From positions 62,001 through 126,000 of the IMG/VR virus record IMGVR_UViG_3300017991_005548: a DNA stretch of 64,000 nucleotides; one strand, 5' to 3'. This DNA is from a virus. The position numbers and the translations under genes were made by a program. Shown one piece after another: positions 1 to 7,331 of the stretch. Numbering within the stretch: position 1 is the first letter of the stretch; each line of letters opens with the position of its first letter. Below the pieces are notes generated by a model, which saw only the letters and a list, made by a program, of their open reading frames with translations, ran no database searches and was not told the origin of the DNA.

Positions 1-600
1 GCTTTCATCTGGACTTTGGACCATTAGGTAGTAATTGCCCCAAGGAATGTCATCATCATCAAATACCCACTCTACAGGACATTCATCCTTTAGTTTAATT
101 TCAGCATATGTTTTTCTATTAACCTCAACAGTACGGAATCCTTCATCAAGAATAACACTTTCGCATACTCTGGTTGCTTCATAGCATTCAGCCCTGATCC
201 CAAGAGCATTCGCTTTCAGTCTAACGTTAATATCTCTTGAAATAACTATACACTCATTCTCTGGCTCTTGAGCCTTCATAATATCTGCAATATGAAGTAC
301 ATGAAAATCGACATCCTTCTCCTTTCTATAGGTTCCTAAGTTGCCATTATAAATAACTCTTATTTGACCTTCCCTATCATCTCCTAATCTAACCCCTTTT
401 CTTAAATCCCCCAATTCTCTGAATTTGTCGAGTGATCTAGAAACTTGACGGGAGTTTCGCCCTAACGCCCCATTGTCTCTTTTGAATGTGTCTAGCTCTT
501 CAATCACTCCGATTGGAATAATCACAGTATGTTCCTCAAAACTGAATATCGCTTCAGGATCTTGCAACAGAACATTTGTGTCAATAACGAAATTTTTCAT
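1..600 (-). CDS. PhoH-like protein, N-terminal PIN domain (partial)
   Basis: The reading frame starts at ATG 600-598 behind a strong AGGAGG site and runs off the left edge. The N-terminus (MKNFVIDTNVLLQDPEAIF, then FEEHTVIIPIGVIEELDTFK) is typical of the PIN nuclease-like domain that precedes the PhoH ATPase domain in PhoH2/YlaK proteins. The acidic DTN and EE pairs fit PIN metal-binding residues. The ATPase half would lie outside the window, so whether it exists is inference. PhoH genes are common in large phages and are usually linked to RNA metabolism. Confidence 0.75.
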   Translation of the reverse strand, partial: MKNFVIDTNVLLQDPEAIFSFEEHTVIIPIGVIEELDTFKRDNGALGRNSRQVSRSLDKFRELGDLRKGVRLGDDREGQIRVIYNGNLGTYRKEKDVDFHVLHIADIMKAQEPENECIVISRDINVRLKANALGIRAECYEATRVCESVILDEGFRTVEVNRKTYAEIKLKDECPVEWVFDDDDIPWGNYYLMVQSPDES

Positions 601-618
601 TATTCCTCCTTTATGGAT

Positions 619-981
619 TTATTTTGGCGTGTTCTTCTTTTTCTCTTCTTTCTGGGAAGCCTTCACTTCATCCATAGAAGAGTAAACTTTTGTGACTTTG
701 CCAAAAACTTTTTTGGTCCAACCATTGATTCGACCATGATTGTTTCCAATTAAACAACCACGTTTATCGTTTTTAGCTTTAACTAGGTGAGTATATAGGT
801 TCCCTCGAACCTTGCAGTATACCATATCCCCGACTTCGGTATCCTGCCATGTGGTGGGTACAAGCTTTACTGGTTGCTTGCTTTTGATGAGTGGAGTCAT
901 GCTGTTTCCAGGTTCTCGACTGATGATCGACTCCCCTTCCAACAACTTATTGACTTTCCAATTATGCATCCATTCTTCCAT
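619..981 (-). CDS. S24/S26-like peptidase-fold protein
   Basis: 120 residues. The segment SREPGNSMTPLIKSKQPVKL followed by EVGDMVYCKVRGNLYTHLVKA resembles the LexA/signal-peptidase S24/S26 fold, with the Ser of NSM in the nucleophile position. The general-base Lys is not obvious: a His (THLV) sits near its usual place, so it may be inactive or modified. The basic C-terminal tail (EEKKKNTPK) is unlike a protease. No transmembrane segment is seen. It lies directly upstream of the PhoH-like gene on the same strand. ATG 969 behind GGAAG is an alternative start. Confidence 0.55.
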   Translation of the reverse strand: MEEWMHNWKVNKLLEGESIISREPGNSMTPLIKSKQPVKLVPTTWQDTEVGDMVYCKVRGNLYTHLVKAKNDKRGCLIGNNHGRINGWTKKVFGKVTKVYSSMDEVKASQKEEKKKNTPK

Positions 982-1092
982 TCAGTGACTTTTGTTGGTC
1001 ATTAATTCAATAATGATCCGACCTTTTCCTACCGACACTATTTTAGGAAAATAAAATCAACATTTAAATCACTGTTCTACAACAAAATAGAA

Positions 1093-1296
1093 CTAAGAAT
1101 CCTTCTTCTCCTGTTCCCTTTGTTTCTTTGCATATGCTAAACGTTTATTCCAAGCCTTTCTTCTTCTTTCGCAAGCTTCACAAGGCTTTATGCCAAACGT
1201 CTTTGTAATTTTGGCGAATGTATCTCCGAAACCTTCAGAAGGTTGAGACCAAATCTTTTTTGTCCTATTCCAAAACCATTTTATCCACTTAATCAT
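1093..1296 (-). CDS. Small basic protein with CxxC, unknown function
   Basis: 67 residues, strongly basic at both ends. The core GFGDTFAKITKTFGIKPCEACERR carries one CxxC pair, a pattern found in small phage proteins of unknown role. The ATG overlaps the TGA of the upstream phosphatase gene (ATGA), so the two are translationally coupled. I cannot assign a function. Confidence 0.6.
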   Translation of the reverse strand: MIKWIKWFWNRTKKIWSQPSEGFGDTFAKITKTFGIKPCEACERRRKAWNKRLAYAKKQREQEKKDS

Positions 1297-1763
1297 AACT
1301 TCAAAAACCTCGAAAATAATTCCCTTGCCTTAGGGTCTTTTACAATCTCCAAACCGTGATCTATTATCATCCCATTCGGTCTATGTTTATTTCTGTCAAG
1401 TAAGTGAATAGCCCTTTCTGGACCCAAGAATTTGCAACCAACGATATAAGCAGTAGCAGAGCTTCTGGAAATGCCAGCCCAACAATGAACCATAAGATTT
1501 TTTGGGTTAACTTCTTTTACCCACTGAATAATCTCCTCAACATCCTCTTTCTTTGGAGAATGGTATCCCCAATCGTCATATCTCTTATATGGAACATCAT
1601 CCATATATTTGATCAGGATGTCTTTAGCATGCTTTTCTAAACCATTCAGTGGATGGTTATCCATTCTGTACTTACAATCCCTTAAAGAAATTACATGCCA
1701 TCTTTTAGAGTGTTGCTTCAACTCTTTTGCGGCTTCTTCTGCACTGAAAATTTGAATGTTCAT
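1293..1763 (-). CDS. Dual-specificity / tyrosine phosphatase-like protein
   Basis: 156 residues. The signature HCWAGISRSSA (about residues 93-103) matches the HCx5R P-loop of the cysteine-dependent protein phosphatase superfamily: Cys nucleophile, Arg phosphate binder, Ser after Arg. An upstream Asp-rich stretch (YMDDVPYKRYDDWGYHSP) may supply the general acid. The length fits a minimal dual-specificity domain. The substrate is unknown and could be phosphoprotein, phospho-RNA or lipid. It is coupled to the small CxxC gene downstream. Confidence 0.8.
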   Translation of the reverse strand: MNIQIFSAEEAAKELKQHSKRWHVISLRDCKYRMDNHPLNGLEKHAKDILIKYMDDVPYKRYDDWGYHSPKKEDVEEIIQWVKEVNPKNLMVHCWAGISRSSATAYIVGCKFLGPERAIHLLDRNKHRPNGMIIDHGLEIVKDPKARELFSRFLKL

Positions 1764-1781
1764 AATTACTTCCCTTATACT
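1752..1781 (+). promoter_or_regulatory. Possible plus-strand promoter
   Basis: TTGAAT at 1752-1757 and TATACT at 1776-1781 are separated by 18 bp, ahead of the plus-strand gene at 1800. The wider spacing differs from the 16 bp seen at the other promoters here, so this is tentative. Confidence 0.3.
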
Positions 1782-1799
1782 TAATTATACAAAGGCTTT

Positions 1800-2711
1800 T
1801 TGCCACTTTTACTTGAACAAAAACAAAAACGGCTTACTAATATGGATCTAATAGACTTCGGTTCTGGACACCCAAAACATTCAAAGTTTTTTGAATACTT
1901 TATCTCACAAACAGAGAATATTAAAATCAAACGATATCTAAGTATCGGTTCTTATAACCCAAAGAAACTCATTGATAAAAAAGTAGGATACTTTCAATTC
2001 AGAATCAATGAAGTGCTATGCTCCATGGATAATGGAGATTTCATAAACATAGATCTCGACACCCTTAGAGAACTTAATACCGAAATACTTTTTATCTCTC
2101 AAATAAGAAAAGATCAGAAAGAACAGCTATATGAGCTTAACAGAAATTATGGGTATCGAATATATCCATTCATCCTGATACCGAGATATCACAAAACGAT
2201 ATATCCCATTTTTGCAAAATATGCTAAAGAATACACATACATGCTATCCAAAAACAAAAAATATGTAGCCCATATGAGATATGGACTCAGACATAGGTGG
2301 CATAGAACTCCTTGGGTTCGATTTACTAATCAACATAACACCCATTTTCCTCGCGAAAAACTAATAGGAGAACCTTTCTTCCAAAGATTATGTGACTGCG
2401 ATTGGGGAGTCAGTCTAAAAGGCTCTGGTGATGATTACAAATGTATGAGAGAAACTGAGTTTGCAAACTTTGGCATACCAATGGCCCTAAACTTCGAACC
2501 ATATTATCCTTTCAAATTTGAAAAAAACGTTCACTATAAATTGCTACATAAGCCAGAAGACCTCCAGGACTTAATTTACTCAGAATACTCTGAGCTTTAT
2601 AAATTCTCACAAGCGTCTAAAAAACTTGGAGAAAAATACTTCTCCCCACAAGGTTGTCTTGGATTAATGAAGTCTCTTTTGAATCAAAAGAAGTACAACA
2701 TAGAATTTTAA
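1800..2711 (+). CDS. Glycosyltransferase/exostosin-like protein, uncertain
   Basis: 303 residues from TTG 1800; the first ATG is at 1842 (residue 15) and may be the true start. The C-terminal part (DCDWGVSLKGSGDDYKCMRE, then TEFANFGIPMALNFEPYYPF) resembles the nucleotide-sugar binding end of exostosin-type and GT-B glycosyltransferases: a conserved Gly, Arg-Glu, then a preferred-position segment. It is an isolated plus-strand gene among minus-strand genes and ends just before the tRNA-Phe pair. The assignment rests on weak motifs only. Confidence 0.45.
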   Translation: MPLLLEQKQKRLTNMDLIDFGSGHPKHSKFFEYFISQTENIKIKRYLSIGSYNPKKLIDKKVGYFQFRINEVLCSMDNGDFINIDLDTLRELNTEILFISQIRKDQKEQLYELNRNYGYRIYPFILIPRYHKTIYPIFAKYAKEYTYMLSKNKKYVAHMRYGLRHRWHRTPWVRFTNQHNTHFPREKLIGEPFFQRLCDCDWGVSLKGSGDDYKCMRETEFANFGIPMALNFEPYYPFKFEKNVHYKLLHKPEDLQDLIYSEYSELYKFSQASKKLGEKYFSPQGCLGLMKSLLNQKKYNIEF

Positions 2712-2712
2712 T

Positions 2713-2789
2713 TGGTGGCAACGAGAGGAGTCGAACCTCCGACGCTCTGCTCTTCAGGCAGACGCTCTTCCACACTGAGCTACGTTGCC
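2713..2789 (-). tRNA. tRNA-Phe(GAA) copy 1
   Basis: Cloverleaf with acceptor GGCAACG/CGTTGCC, discriminator A and encoded CCA. Anticodon arm TCTGC-CTGAAGA-GCAGA gives GAA. Position 37 is G rather than the usual A. It is the distal gene of the array controlled by the Phe-containing leader at 2974. Confidence 0.9.
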
Positions 2790-2792
2790 ATT

Positions 2793-2868
2793 TGGTGGGA
2801 TGCCTCGGTATCGAACCGAGTTCTCTGGTTTTTCAGACCAGCGCAATGACCTCACCTGCTCACATCCC
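2793..2868 (-). tRNA. tRNA-Phe(GAA) copy 2
   Basis: Acceptor GGGATGT/GCATCCC, encoded CCA, anticodon arm CTGGT-CTGAAAA-ACCAG giving GAA. The D-stem (GCAG/TTGC) ends in a G-T pair. The body differs widely from copy 1, so these are two distinct tRNAs and not a recent duplication. Confidence 0.85.
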
Positions 2869-2877
2869 AATAAAAAA

Positions 2878-2896
2878 CCCCGACCAGAAGTCGGGG
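2878..2896 (-). terminator. Intrinsic terminator 2 of tRNA-Phe attenuator
   Basis: Stem CCCCGAC/GTCGGGG followed on the minus strand by TTTTTT. It lies between the leader peptide and the first tRNA-Phe gene. Confidence 0.85.
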
Positions 2897-2914
2897 CCAA
2901 AATACACGAAAAAA

Positions 2915-2935
2915 ACCCCGACGAATGTCGAGGTT
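2915..2935 (-). terminator. Intrinsic terminator 1 (attenuator) of tRNA-Phe array
   Basis: Minus-strand stem AACCTCGAC-ATTC-GTCGGGGTT followed by a T-run. Its 5' arm CCTCGAC (2933-2927) is a perfect complement of GTCGAGG (2974-2968), which directly follows the leader stop codon. The terminator and an antiterminator are therefore mutually exclusive. Confidence 0.85.
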
Positions 2936-2973
2936 AAAAAGATCTAAACAACACTTTGATCTAACTACCTCGA

Positions 2974-3018
2974 CTAGAGGTGGCTAAAAAATCGAAAGAT
3001 GTTGTTTAAGTTGTTCAT
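2974..3018 (-). CDS. Leader peptide of tRNA-Phe array (14 aa)
   Basis: The ORF encodes MNNLNNIFRFFSHL and is preceded by AAAAGGA 9 nt before the ATG. Three of the 14 codons are Phe (TTT), clustered as F-R-F-F, and the array downstream consists of two tRNA-Phe genes. The stop codon lies in the loop of a hairpin (ACCTC/GAGGT) whose 3' side also pairs with the terminator. A regulatory leader peptide is inferred from this layout. Confidence 0.75.
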   Translation of the reverse strand: MNNLNNIFRFFSHL

Positions 3019-3043
3019 AATGTAAAATCCTTTTGTTGCCCCT

Positions 3044-3071
3044 ATTATAGGGTATCATCCATGCTTTTCAA
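3044..3071 (-). promoter_or_regulatory. sigma70-type promoter, tRNA-Phe leader
   Basis: Minus-strand TTGAAA, 16-bp spacer, TATAAT. The spacer length is the same as at the other promoters in the window. Confidence 0.85.
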
Positions 3072-3086
3072 GTCAGAACTGCAAAA

Positions 3087-3338
3087 TTAATCCAATTCAA
3101 GCATATCAATAAGATCAGCCTTACTTCTATATCCTGCAAACTTCAACTGAGGATCATCCACAAAAGACATAGGAACGGCCATAATGCCGAGTCTTTGAGC
3201 TTCTTTGAGGTTATCTGGATCTTCAGTCGGCTTAAGCTCTACTTTTACTTCTGGGTACTCTTCTACCAGTTTGTCAAGCTCTTTCTTGAGTCTCTTACAT
3301 GGGATACAGTGCTCTCCTGTAAAAACTGTTACTTTCAT
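3087..3338 (-). CDS. Glutaredoxin/thioredoxin-fold protein
   Basis: 83 residues. The N-terminal MKVTVFTGEHCIPCKRLKKE has the CxxC redox pair (CIPC) after the first beta strand, and GIMAVPMSFVDD supplies the cis-Pro segment (AVP) that packs against the active site. This is the size of a glutaredoxin or NrdH-like redoxin. Such phage proteins often reduce ribonucleotide reductase, but no RNR gene lies in the window, so the partner is unknown. It follows the ADP-ribosylglycohydrolase gene after 12 nt. Confidence 0.85.
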   Translation of the reverse strand: MKVTVFTGEHCIPCKRLKKELDKLVEEYPEVKVELKPTEDPDNLKEAQRLGIMAVPMSFVDDPQLKFAGYRSKADLIDMLELD

Positions 3339-3350
3339 TTTCTTTCTCCT

Positions 3351-4133
3351 TTAGGTTAAAAAATCTTTGTCAACGTAATGCACCATGAACTTACATACAG
3401 TATCGATAAGTTCATCAGGCATTCTTTTAAAACATTCGTTCACAAACTCATCTGGAACGTTTTTGTAATATGCATGAGCAATTGAGCCAGCCATAGCCGC
3501 AATGGTATCGCTGTCTCCACCCATCATTACTGCTTCTCTTATTGTACTCTCAAAATCCTCAGAATACAAGAAAGCGTATACAGCTTGCGGAACTGTCTCC
3601 TGGCAACTACAATTAAATCCTAGATGCTCAGAGGTCAAAATAAGGTCCGTTCTGTATCCAAACGACTCTACTGCTTCTCTAATTTCTTGCTTTGTCCCTC
3701 CATGCCAAGCTATGAATGTTGCCAAAGCAATTGCTTGAGCACCTTTAACTCCCTCTTCATGATTATGAGTCGCATCAGCACTCTTTTTGGCCTCTGCTAG
3801 AACATCCTTTTTAGATCTGCAATAGAAAGCAACAGGGCTAACTCTCATCGCAGACCCATTGCCATAACTATTATACCCTTCTTCTTGCTCACTTAAAGCC
3901 CACTCTTTGAAAGCACTACCATACCCTCTATCTTTGTAATTTCTATAGTATTCACGAATAGATTGTGAATAGTTTCCTGAATTCATCAAAACATCTGCTA
4001 CTGCGCAGGTTAGAACAGTATCGTCAGTAAAAATACACTTCTTGTTGAATAGAAGAAAATTTTTGGTTTTGGGGTGTCTTTTTGGGCCTTCCCAACGAGA
4101 GCCTATTATGTCTCCTAAAATCGCGCCTATCAC
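3351..4133 (-). CDS. ADP-ribosylglycohydrolase family protein (DraG-like)
   Basis: The family signatures are GAILGDIIGSRWEG at the N-terminus, FTDDTVLT for the metal site, and GGDSDTIAAMAGSIAHA near the C-terminus, all expected of a binuclear Mg ADP-ribosylhydrolase. I place the start at GTG 4133, which has AAAGGAG 8 nt upstream and overlaps the upstream endonuclease stop as GTGA; longer ATG starts would lie inside the endonuclease gene. The likely role is removal of ADP-ribose from host or phage targets. A second copy of its N-terminus lies at 5179-5247. Confidence 0.85.
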   Translation of the reverse strand: MIGAILGDIIGSRWEGPKRHPKTKNFLLFNKKCIFTDDTVLTCAVADVLMNSGNYSQSIREYYRNYKDRGYGSAFKEWALSEQEEGYNSYGNGSAMRVSPVAFYCRSKKDVLAEAKKSADATHNHEEGVKGAQAIALATFIAWHGGTKQEIREAVESFGYRTDLILTSEHLGFNCSCQETVPQAVYAFLYSEDFESTIREAVMMGGDSDTIAAMAGSIAHAYYKNVPDEFVNECFKRMPDELIDTVCKFMVHYVDKDFLT

Positions 4134-5149
4134 AATCTTTCTCCTTTTACTCTTTCCTTTTCGTACCCTAACCAAACTTTCCAACTTTTCCAGCCTCTAT
4201 CTTTATAAGTCCTATCTGGCACACTTGGTAAACAAACAGGTCTAGTATTTTCTTTCCAATATAAACACCATTCTGTTTTGCTTCTTATTCCCAATTTATG
4301 AACGAATTTTTCTGCTTCTTTATAAGGCATAAACCCACTTTTTGCAACTTTTATACTCCCCAAATCATAAAATTTGTTCTTTTTCCTTATTAAAAATAAA
4401 TTCGAAGGAGTGTTATACATATATTCTCTTAAAAGTATCGAACTGTTCTTAGCCACCCTAACTCTATAATACTTCTCTTTTAAACTTCTAACATTCCCCC
4501 TAAAACCATTTATATTTTCTTTTAATTTTAATAACAAACCATATGAGAACTTCTCACTTCCACTAGTAAGAGATGATTCTATGGAGTTCCTAGATATAGA
4601 TACATTACCGTCTCCGTCCCATAGCCCTCGTATAAAATCTGGCAGAAATTCTTCTGGAACATTAGGCATTTCACATGTCAGGCTTTTTCTCTCAGTTCCA
4701 CCTATTTTTTTAATTGATTCAACTAAATTTCTACAATAAATGTTCAAATGACAATATTTGCTTCTTGTCTCTTTAATGGGTCCATCAAAACCCATCGTTT
4801 TTGCGATTAACTCTAATAGATATTTATCTTTATTACTTTGCGTAATTGAAAACAAACTTTCATAAATACACCCATCTGCCCACCAAAAACCCAAAATATA
4901 CGCCATATCATGAGTCCATATCTCAAAGAAATCCTCATTTATCGAATATTTATCTCTTTTATAGGACATCTTTTTATACCCCATCCAATCCATGTACGAA
5001 ACCCATTCCGACTTATATACTTGATGAGGACTGCGAGGAATGAATGGAGGTCTGTTGTTTTTACACCAATCTTCCCATTCTGACTGCTTTTTAAGACCTA
5101 ATTGACGTACATATTGTCTTGCTTCTTCAAATAACAGGAATTTACTCAT
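4130..5149 (-). CDS. LAGLIDADG homing endonuclease with flanking integrase-repeat units
   Basis: 339 residues. Two LAGLIDADG helices are visible: AYILGFWWADGCI (about residue 84) and DFIRGLWDGDGNV (about residue 170). The ends carry two related repeats, FEEARQYVRQLGLKKQSEW and YKEAEKFVHKLGIRSKTEW, each followed by a P-x-x-P-x-x-x-Y-K and W-x-x-W-x-GY segment, as in small DNA-binding integrase-repeat modules. The gene lies exactly at the 5' end of the ADP-ribosylglycohydrolase gene and its own 3' end supplies that gene with a new ribosome-binding site and start codon. It is inferred to be a free-standing mobile endonuclease. Confidence 0.85.
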   Translation of the reverse strand: MSKFLLFEEARQYVRQLGLKKQSEWEDWCKNNRPPFIPRSPHQVYKSEWVSYMDWMGYKKMSYKRDKYSINEDFFEIWTHDMAYILGFWWADGCIYESLFSITQSNKDKYLLELIAKTMGFDGPIKETRSKYCHLNIYCRNLVESIKKIGGTERKSLTCEMPNVPEEFLPDFIRGLWDGDGNVSISRNSIESSLTSGSEKFSYGLLLKLKENINGFRGNVRSLKEKYYRVRVAKNSSILLREYMYNTPSNLFLIRKKNKFYDLGSIKVAKSGFMPYKEAEKFVHKLGIRSKTEWCLYWKENTRPVCLPSVPDRTYKDRGWKSWKVWLGYEKERVKGERL

Positions 5150-5178
5150 TTCTTACTCTCCTTAAATGTTTTCGTCAT

Positions 5179-5247
5179 TTAATTCAAATAATTATGCACT
5201 TTATCCTGCGATTGACCCAACATTTTTCCGATGATTGCTCCGATCAT
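5179..5247 (-). pseudogene. Displaced N-terminal fragment of the ADP-ribosylglycohydrolase gene (22 aa)
   Basis: ATG 5247, preceded by AAGGACAAAGACT, encodes MIGAIIGKMLGQSQDKV and stops after 22 codons. It aligns with the functional gene's N-terminus VIGAILGDIIGS. It reads as the original 5' end, severed when the endonuclease gene inserted. It keeps its ribosome-binding site and may still be translated. Confidence 0.65.
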
Positions 5248-5274
5248 AGTCTTTGTCCTTGTATTAAATCGATA

Positions 5275-5589
5275 TTACCAAGCGGCTTTTATTGTATGAT
5301 TTCCCTCGGCATCATATGTGATTTGTTGCCAATAACCAGATGAGTCTGTATGGAGAATAATCCTACCCAAAACATCGTATGACCAATACTGCCATGCTCC
5401 ATTATAGAAATCAATCCTTACGCATTGTTTCTTATCATTATATGATCTTCTGTGCCATTCCCCTTTGGAATTATTGTAGGCTATCCAAAGCCCTGCTTTA
5501 TCATACTCTTTGGTTTCCCAAACTCCATTATCATGGACATCTCGTATGATTTGCCCCCCATCTTTCGTTCTTGTTACAAATGAAGGCAT
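5275..5589 (-). CDS. YD-repeat (RHS-like) small protein
   Basis: 104 residues from ATG 5589, chosen for AGAGG 7 nt upstream over the in-frame GTG at 5619. Repeats of the form (N/S)G-x-W-x4-YD-x2-G appear four times (DNGVWETKEYDKAGLW, SKGEWHRRSYNDKKQC, YNGAWQYWSYDVLGRI, SSGYWQQITYDAEGN). These are short YD repeats as in RHS proteins, but without a toxin or core domain. A related protein is at 12176. Function unknown. Confidence 0.7.
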   Translation of the reverse strand: MPSFVTRTKDGGQIIRDVHDNGVWETKEYDKAGLWIAYNNSKGEWHRRSYNDKKQCVRIDFYNGAWQYWSYDVLGRIILHTDSSGYWQQITYDAEGNHTIKAAW

Positions 5590-5651
5590 GTTGTTACCTC
5601 TTTCGTAAAGGCGTTGCACATCATTATTCTAAAAGCCGAATAGGGAATCCT

Positions 5652-6755
5652 TTATCGGTGATCAGCCATCTCTTTCAGAATTCTTGAGAACCAAAGTTTT
5701 CTTGAAAATTCCCAAGCTTCATTTTGGGTTTCTTCGTTCTCATCTTTAACAGAAAAAGAACCCATTGGTATCCTTGCGGCTCCTGCACCCATTTTTCCGC
5801 CACCATGTTCTTTCCCAAAAATCTTTTTACAGATCTTATCAACATCAATGGCCAGTCCGCTACTTCTAACACTGACTTCCAGGTTATCTCCGACAATAGC
5901 AACAATAAAAGAAGTGTCAATACCCTCGACTCTAGCTCTTTCTTCAGCTATACTTGGAAGGGCATCTCTTTTTGCAGGGGTTATGTAACCAATTCCTCCA
6001 AGAAACACTCCATTCTCTGAAATAGCATGTCCGTCATGGTCCAATCTTTTTCTAAGATCAAAATGATATGGTGGAATTGGATAGTTGATGATTTTAGCAA
6101 GCATTTTTTGATCTGTAACAACAATCAAGCTCTTATACGCATCAAAATCGAGATCTGTAACGACATCTGTAACTAAATCGCACGTATCTGTCTTAATGCC
6201 AATTAACAATGCTGTTGCAACATTAGAATCTTCTTCTGACATTTTGTCGAACTCTATTTTAGCCTGCATCATGTATTCCCATACAATCGTGGAAGCAGAG
6301 CCGACACTTCTAATGTCTTTTAATTTTGCCTTCTTTGTATCACCTTTATGATGATCAATAACCAAAGTGTAGACTGCATTGGGTATTGCGCTCCTTTCTG
6401 GAATGGTATCTACACAAACATATATGTCGGCAAAATTCTCAACATCTTCAGGAGTTTGAAGTTCCCCCTCAACCTCATCAACATGCGTTAACTGAAGATT
6501 AAGAACATTAATCATAGTTTTGTTTTGGGGATGGGAAATCTCTCCACTATAAATCAAAGAAACTCTAGCTTCTGGAAGCCAACTTCTGATAAGTCTTTTG
6601 AGTCCATATGCAGATCCGATACAGTCTGGGTCTGGACAGGAATGCATTGTTATTGCAATATGAAGTTGATGATTTGCCTCAAAAACCTCAAAAAGTTCAT
6701 CTTTGAACTGATCTGCAATATGGTCAACATTCTTTACTTCTTCTTTTTCATCCAT
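5652..6755 (-). CDS. DHH-family phosphoesterase (NrnA-like)
   Basis: 367 residues. The N-terminal half has the DHH motifs SCPDPDCIGSAYGLK, VCVDTIPERS and VIDHHKGD. The C-terminal DHHA1 substrate domain ends in GGGKMGAGAARIPMG (usually GGGH). This fits the nanoRNase/pAp phosphatase and cyclic-dinucleotide phosphodiesterase group, which uses two Mn ions. In a phage it could recycle short RNAs or degrade signalling dinucleotides; I cannot tell which. It has its own promoter at 6798-6825. Confidence 0.85.
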   Translation of the reverse strand: MDEKEEVKNVDHIADQFKDELFEVFEANHQLHIAITMHSCPDPDCIGSAYGLKRLIRSWLPEARVSLIYSGEISHPQNKTMINVLNLQLTHVDEVEGELQTPEDVENFADIYVCVDTIPERSAIPNAVYTLVIDHHKGDTKKAKLKDIRSVGSASTIVWEYMMQAKIEFDKMSEEDSNVATALLIGIKTDTCDLVTDVVTDLDFDAYKSLIVVTDQKMLAKIINYPIPPYHFDLRKRLDHDGHAISENGVFLGGIGYITPAKRDALPSIAEERARVEGIDTSFIVAIVGDNLEVSVRSSGLAIDVDKICKKIFGKEHGGGKMGAGAARIPMGSFSVKDENEETQNEAWEFSRKLWFSRILKEMADHR

Positions 6756-6780
6756 CTTCTTCTCCTTAATAAATAGAAAA

Positions 6781-6810
6781 CGACTCCTACATTGGTTAAT
6801 ATAGGAGTCG
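6781..6810 (-). terminator. Intrinsic terminator overlapping a promoter
   Basis: Inverted repeat CGACTCCTA/TAGGAGTCG followed on the minus strand by TTTTC. It should end transcripts from the 6828 gene. The promoter -10 for the DHH gene lies inside the loop. Confidence 0.7.
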
Positions 6811-6825
6811 TTTAGGATAAGTCAA
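6798..6825 (-). promoter_or_regulatory. sigma70-type promoter for DHH gene
   Basis: Minus-strand TTGACT, 16-bp spacer, TATATT. The -10 is in the loop of the terminator hairpin 6781-6810. Confidence 0.75.
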
Positions 6826-6827
6826 GC

Positions 6828-7025
6828 TCAGGAAACAACTAAATTTTCAGATTCTTCTGACTCGTTTTCAGCCAGTAAATTCTCTTTACACTCTTCGCAA
6901 ATTCCATGCGACAGCATAATTAGTCGATCCTCTACATAATGATCCACTTCATGCGTAGAAATGCTGATAGTTTTTCTGCACCAAGCGCATCCAACTACAA
7001 TCGTTTGTAAGTATATGTCTTTCAT
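6828..7025 (-). CDS. Small zinc-binding protein (two CxxC)
   Basis: 65 residues with CAWCRK and, 26 residues later, HGICEEC, a four-Cys knuckle of the type found in short phage and regulator-linked zinc proteins. The tail is acidic (ENESEESEN). It has its own promoter at 7072-7099 and terminator at 6781-6810, so it is a monocistronic unit. Function unknown; nucleic-acid or protein binding is likely. Confidence 0.7.
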   Translation of the reverse strand: MKDIYLQTIVVGCAWCRKTISISTHEVDHYVEDRLIMLSHGICEECKENLLAENESEESENLVVS

Positions 7026-7071
7026 TTTTATTCCTACACATAGTGGGGTTAGTTTTCTTCCATTAGGGTAT

Positions 7072-7099
7072 ATTATACTACATATTCTGAGGAAGTCAA
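7072..7099 (-). promoter_or_regulatory. sigma70-type promoter, minus strand
   Basis: Minus-strand TTGACT, 16-bp spacer, TATAAT, driving the small zinc protein. It forms a divergent pair with the plus promoter at 7131. Confidence 0.85.
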
Positions 7100-7130
7100 G
7101 TTAAGAAACTTATTTTTTTATAAGTTCGGC

Positions 7131-7158
7131 TTGACTTTGGCCAGAAAAGCCTTATACT
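7131..7158 (+). promoter_or_regulatory. sigma70-type promoter, plus strand (divergent)
   Basis: TTGACT at 7131, 16-bp spacer, TATACT at 7153-7158. An inverted repeat at 7171-7191 follows just downstream of the expected start site. Confidence 0.8.
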
Positions 7159-7170
7159 AAATATTAAGTA

Positions 7171-7191
7171 ATTGTTAACTTGATTAACAAT
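7171..7191. promoter_or_regulatory. Operator-like inverted repeat
   Basis: ATTGTTAA-CTTGA-TTAACAAT, perfect 8-bp arms, placed about 13 bp after the plus-strand -10. It could be a repressor site or a 5' stabilising hairpin. Confidence 0.5.
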
Positions 7192-7222
7192 CAGTTTGGA
7201 AAATTTCTAAAGGATGTGAAAA

Positions 7223-7315
7223 ATGAAACGTTTAGAAGACATGTTCATGACCATGATGGAGAAGTCAACAGAGATCATTATCTTTGCTATCTTCTTGTTA
7301 ATCATCTTGGCTTAA
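7223..7315 (+). CDS. 30-aa membrane miniprotein
   Basis: ATG 7223 follows AAAGGATGTGAAAA. The product begins MKRLEDMFMTMMEKSTE and continues into a hydrophobic helix (IIIFAIFLLIILA) that ends the protein: a single membrane segment with a charged amphipathic N-terminus. A consensus promoter 65 bp upstream supports expression. Its 3' end runs toward the opposing Pro tRNA. It resembles phage membrane-active peptides in form only; the function is unknown. Confidence 0.65.
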   Translation: MKRLEDMFMTMMEKSTEIIIFAIFLLIILA

Positions 7316-7331
7316 TACCACTCATCAGATT

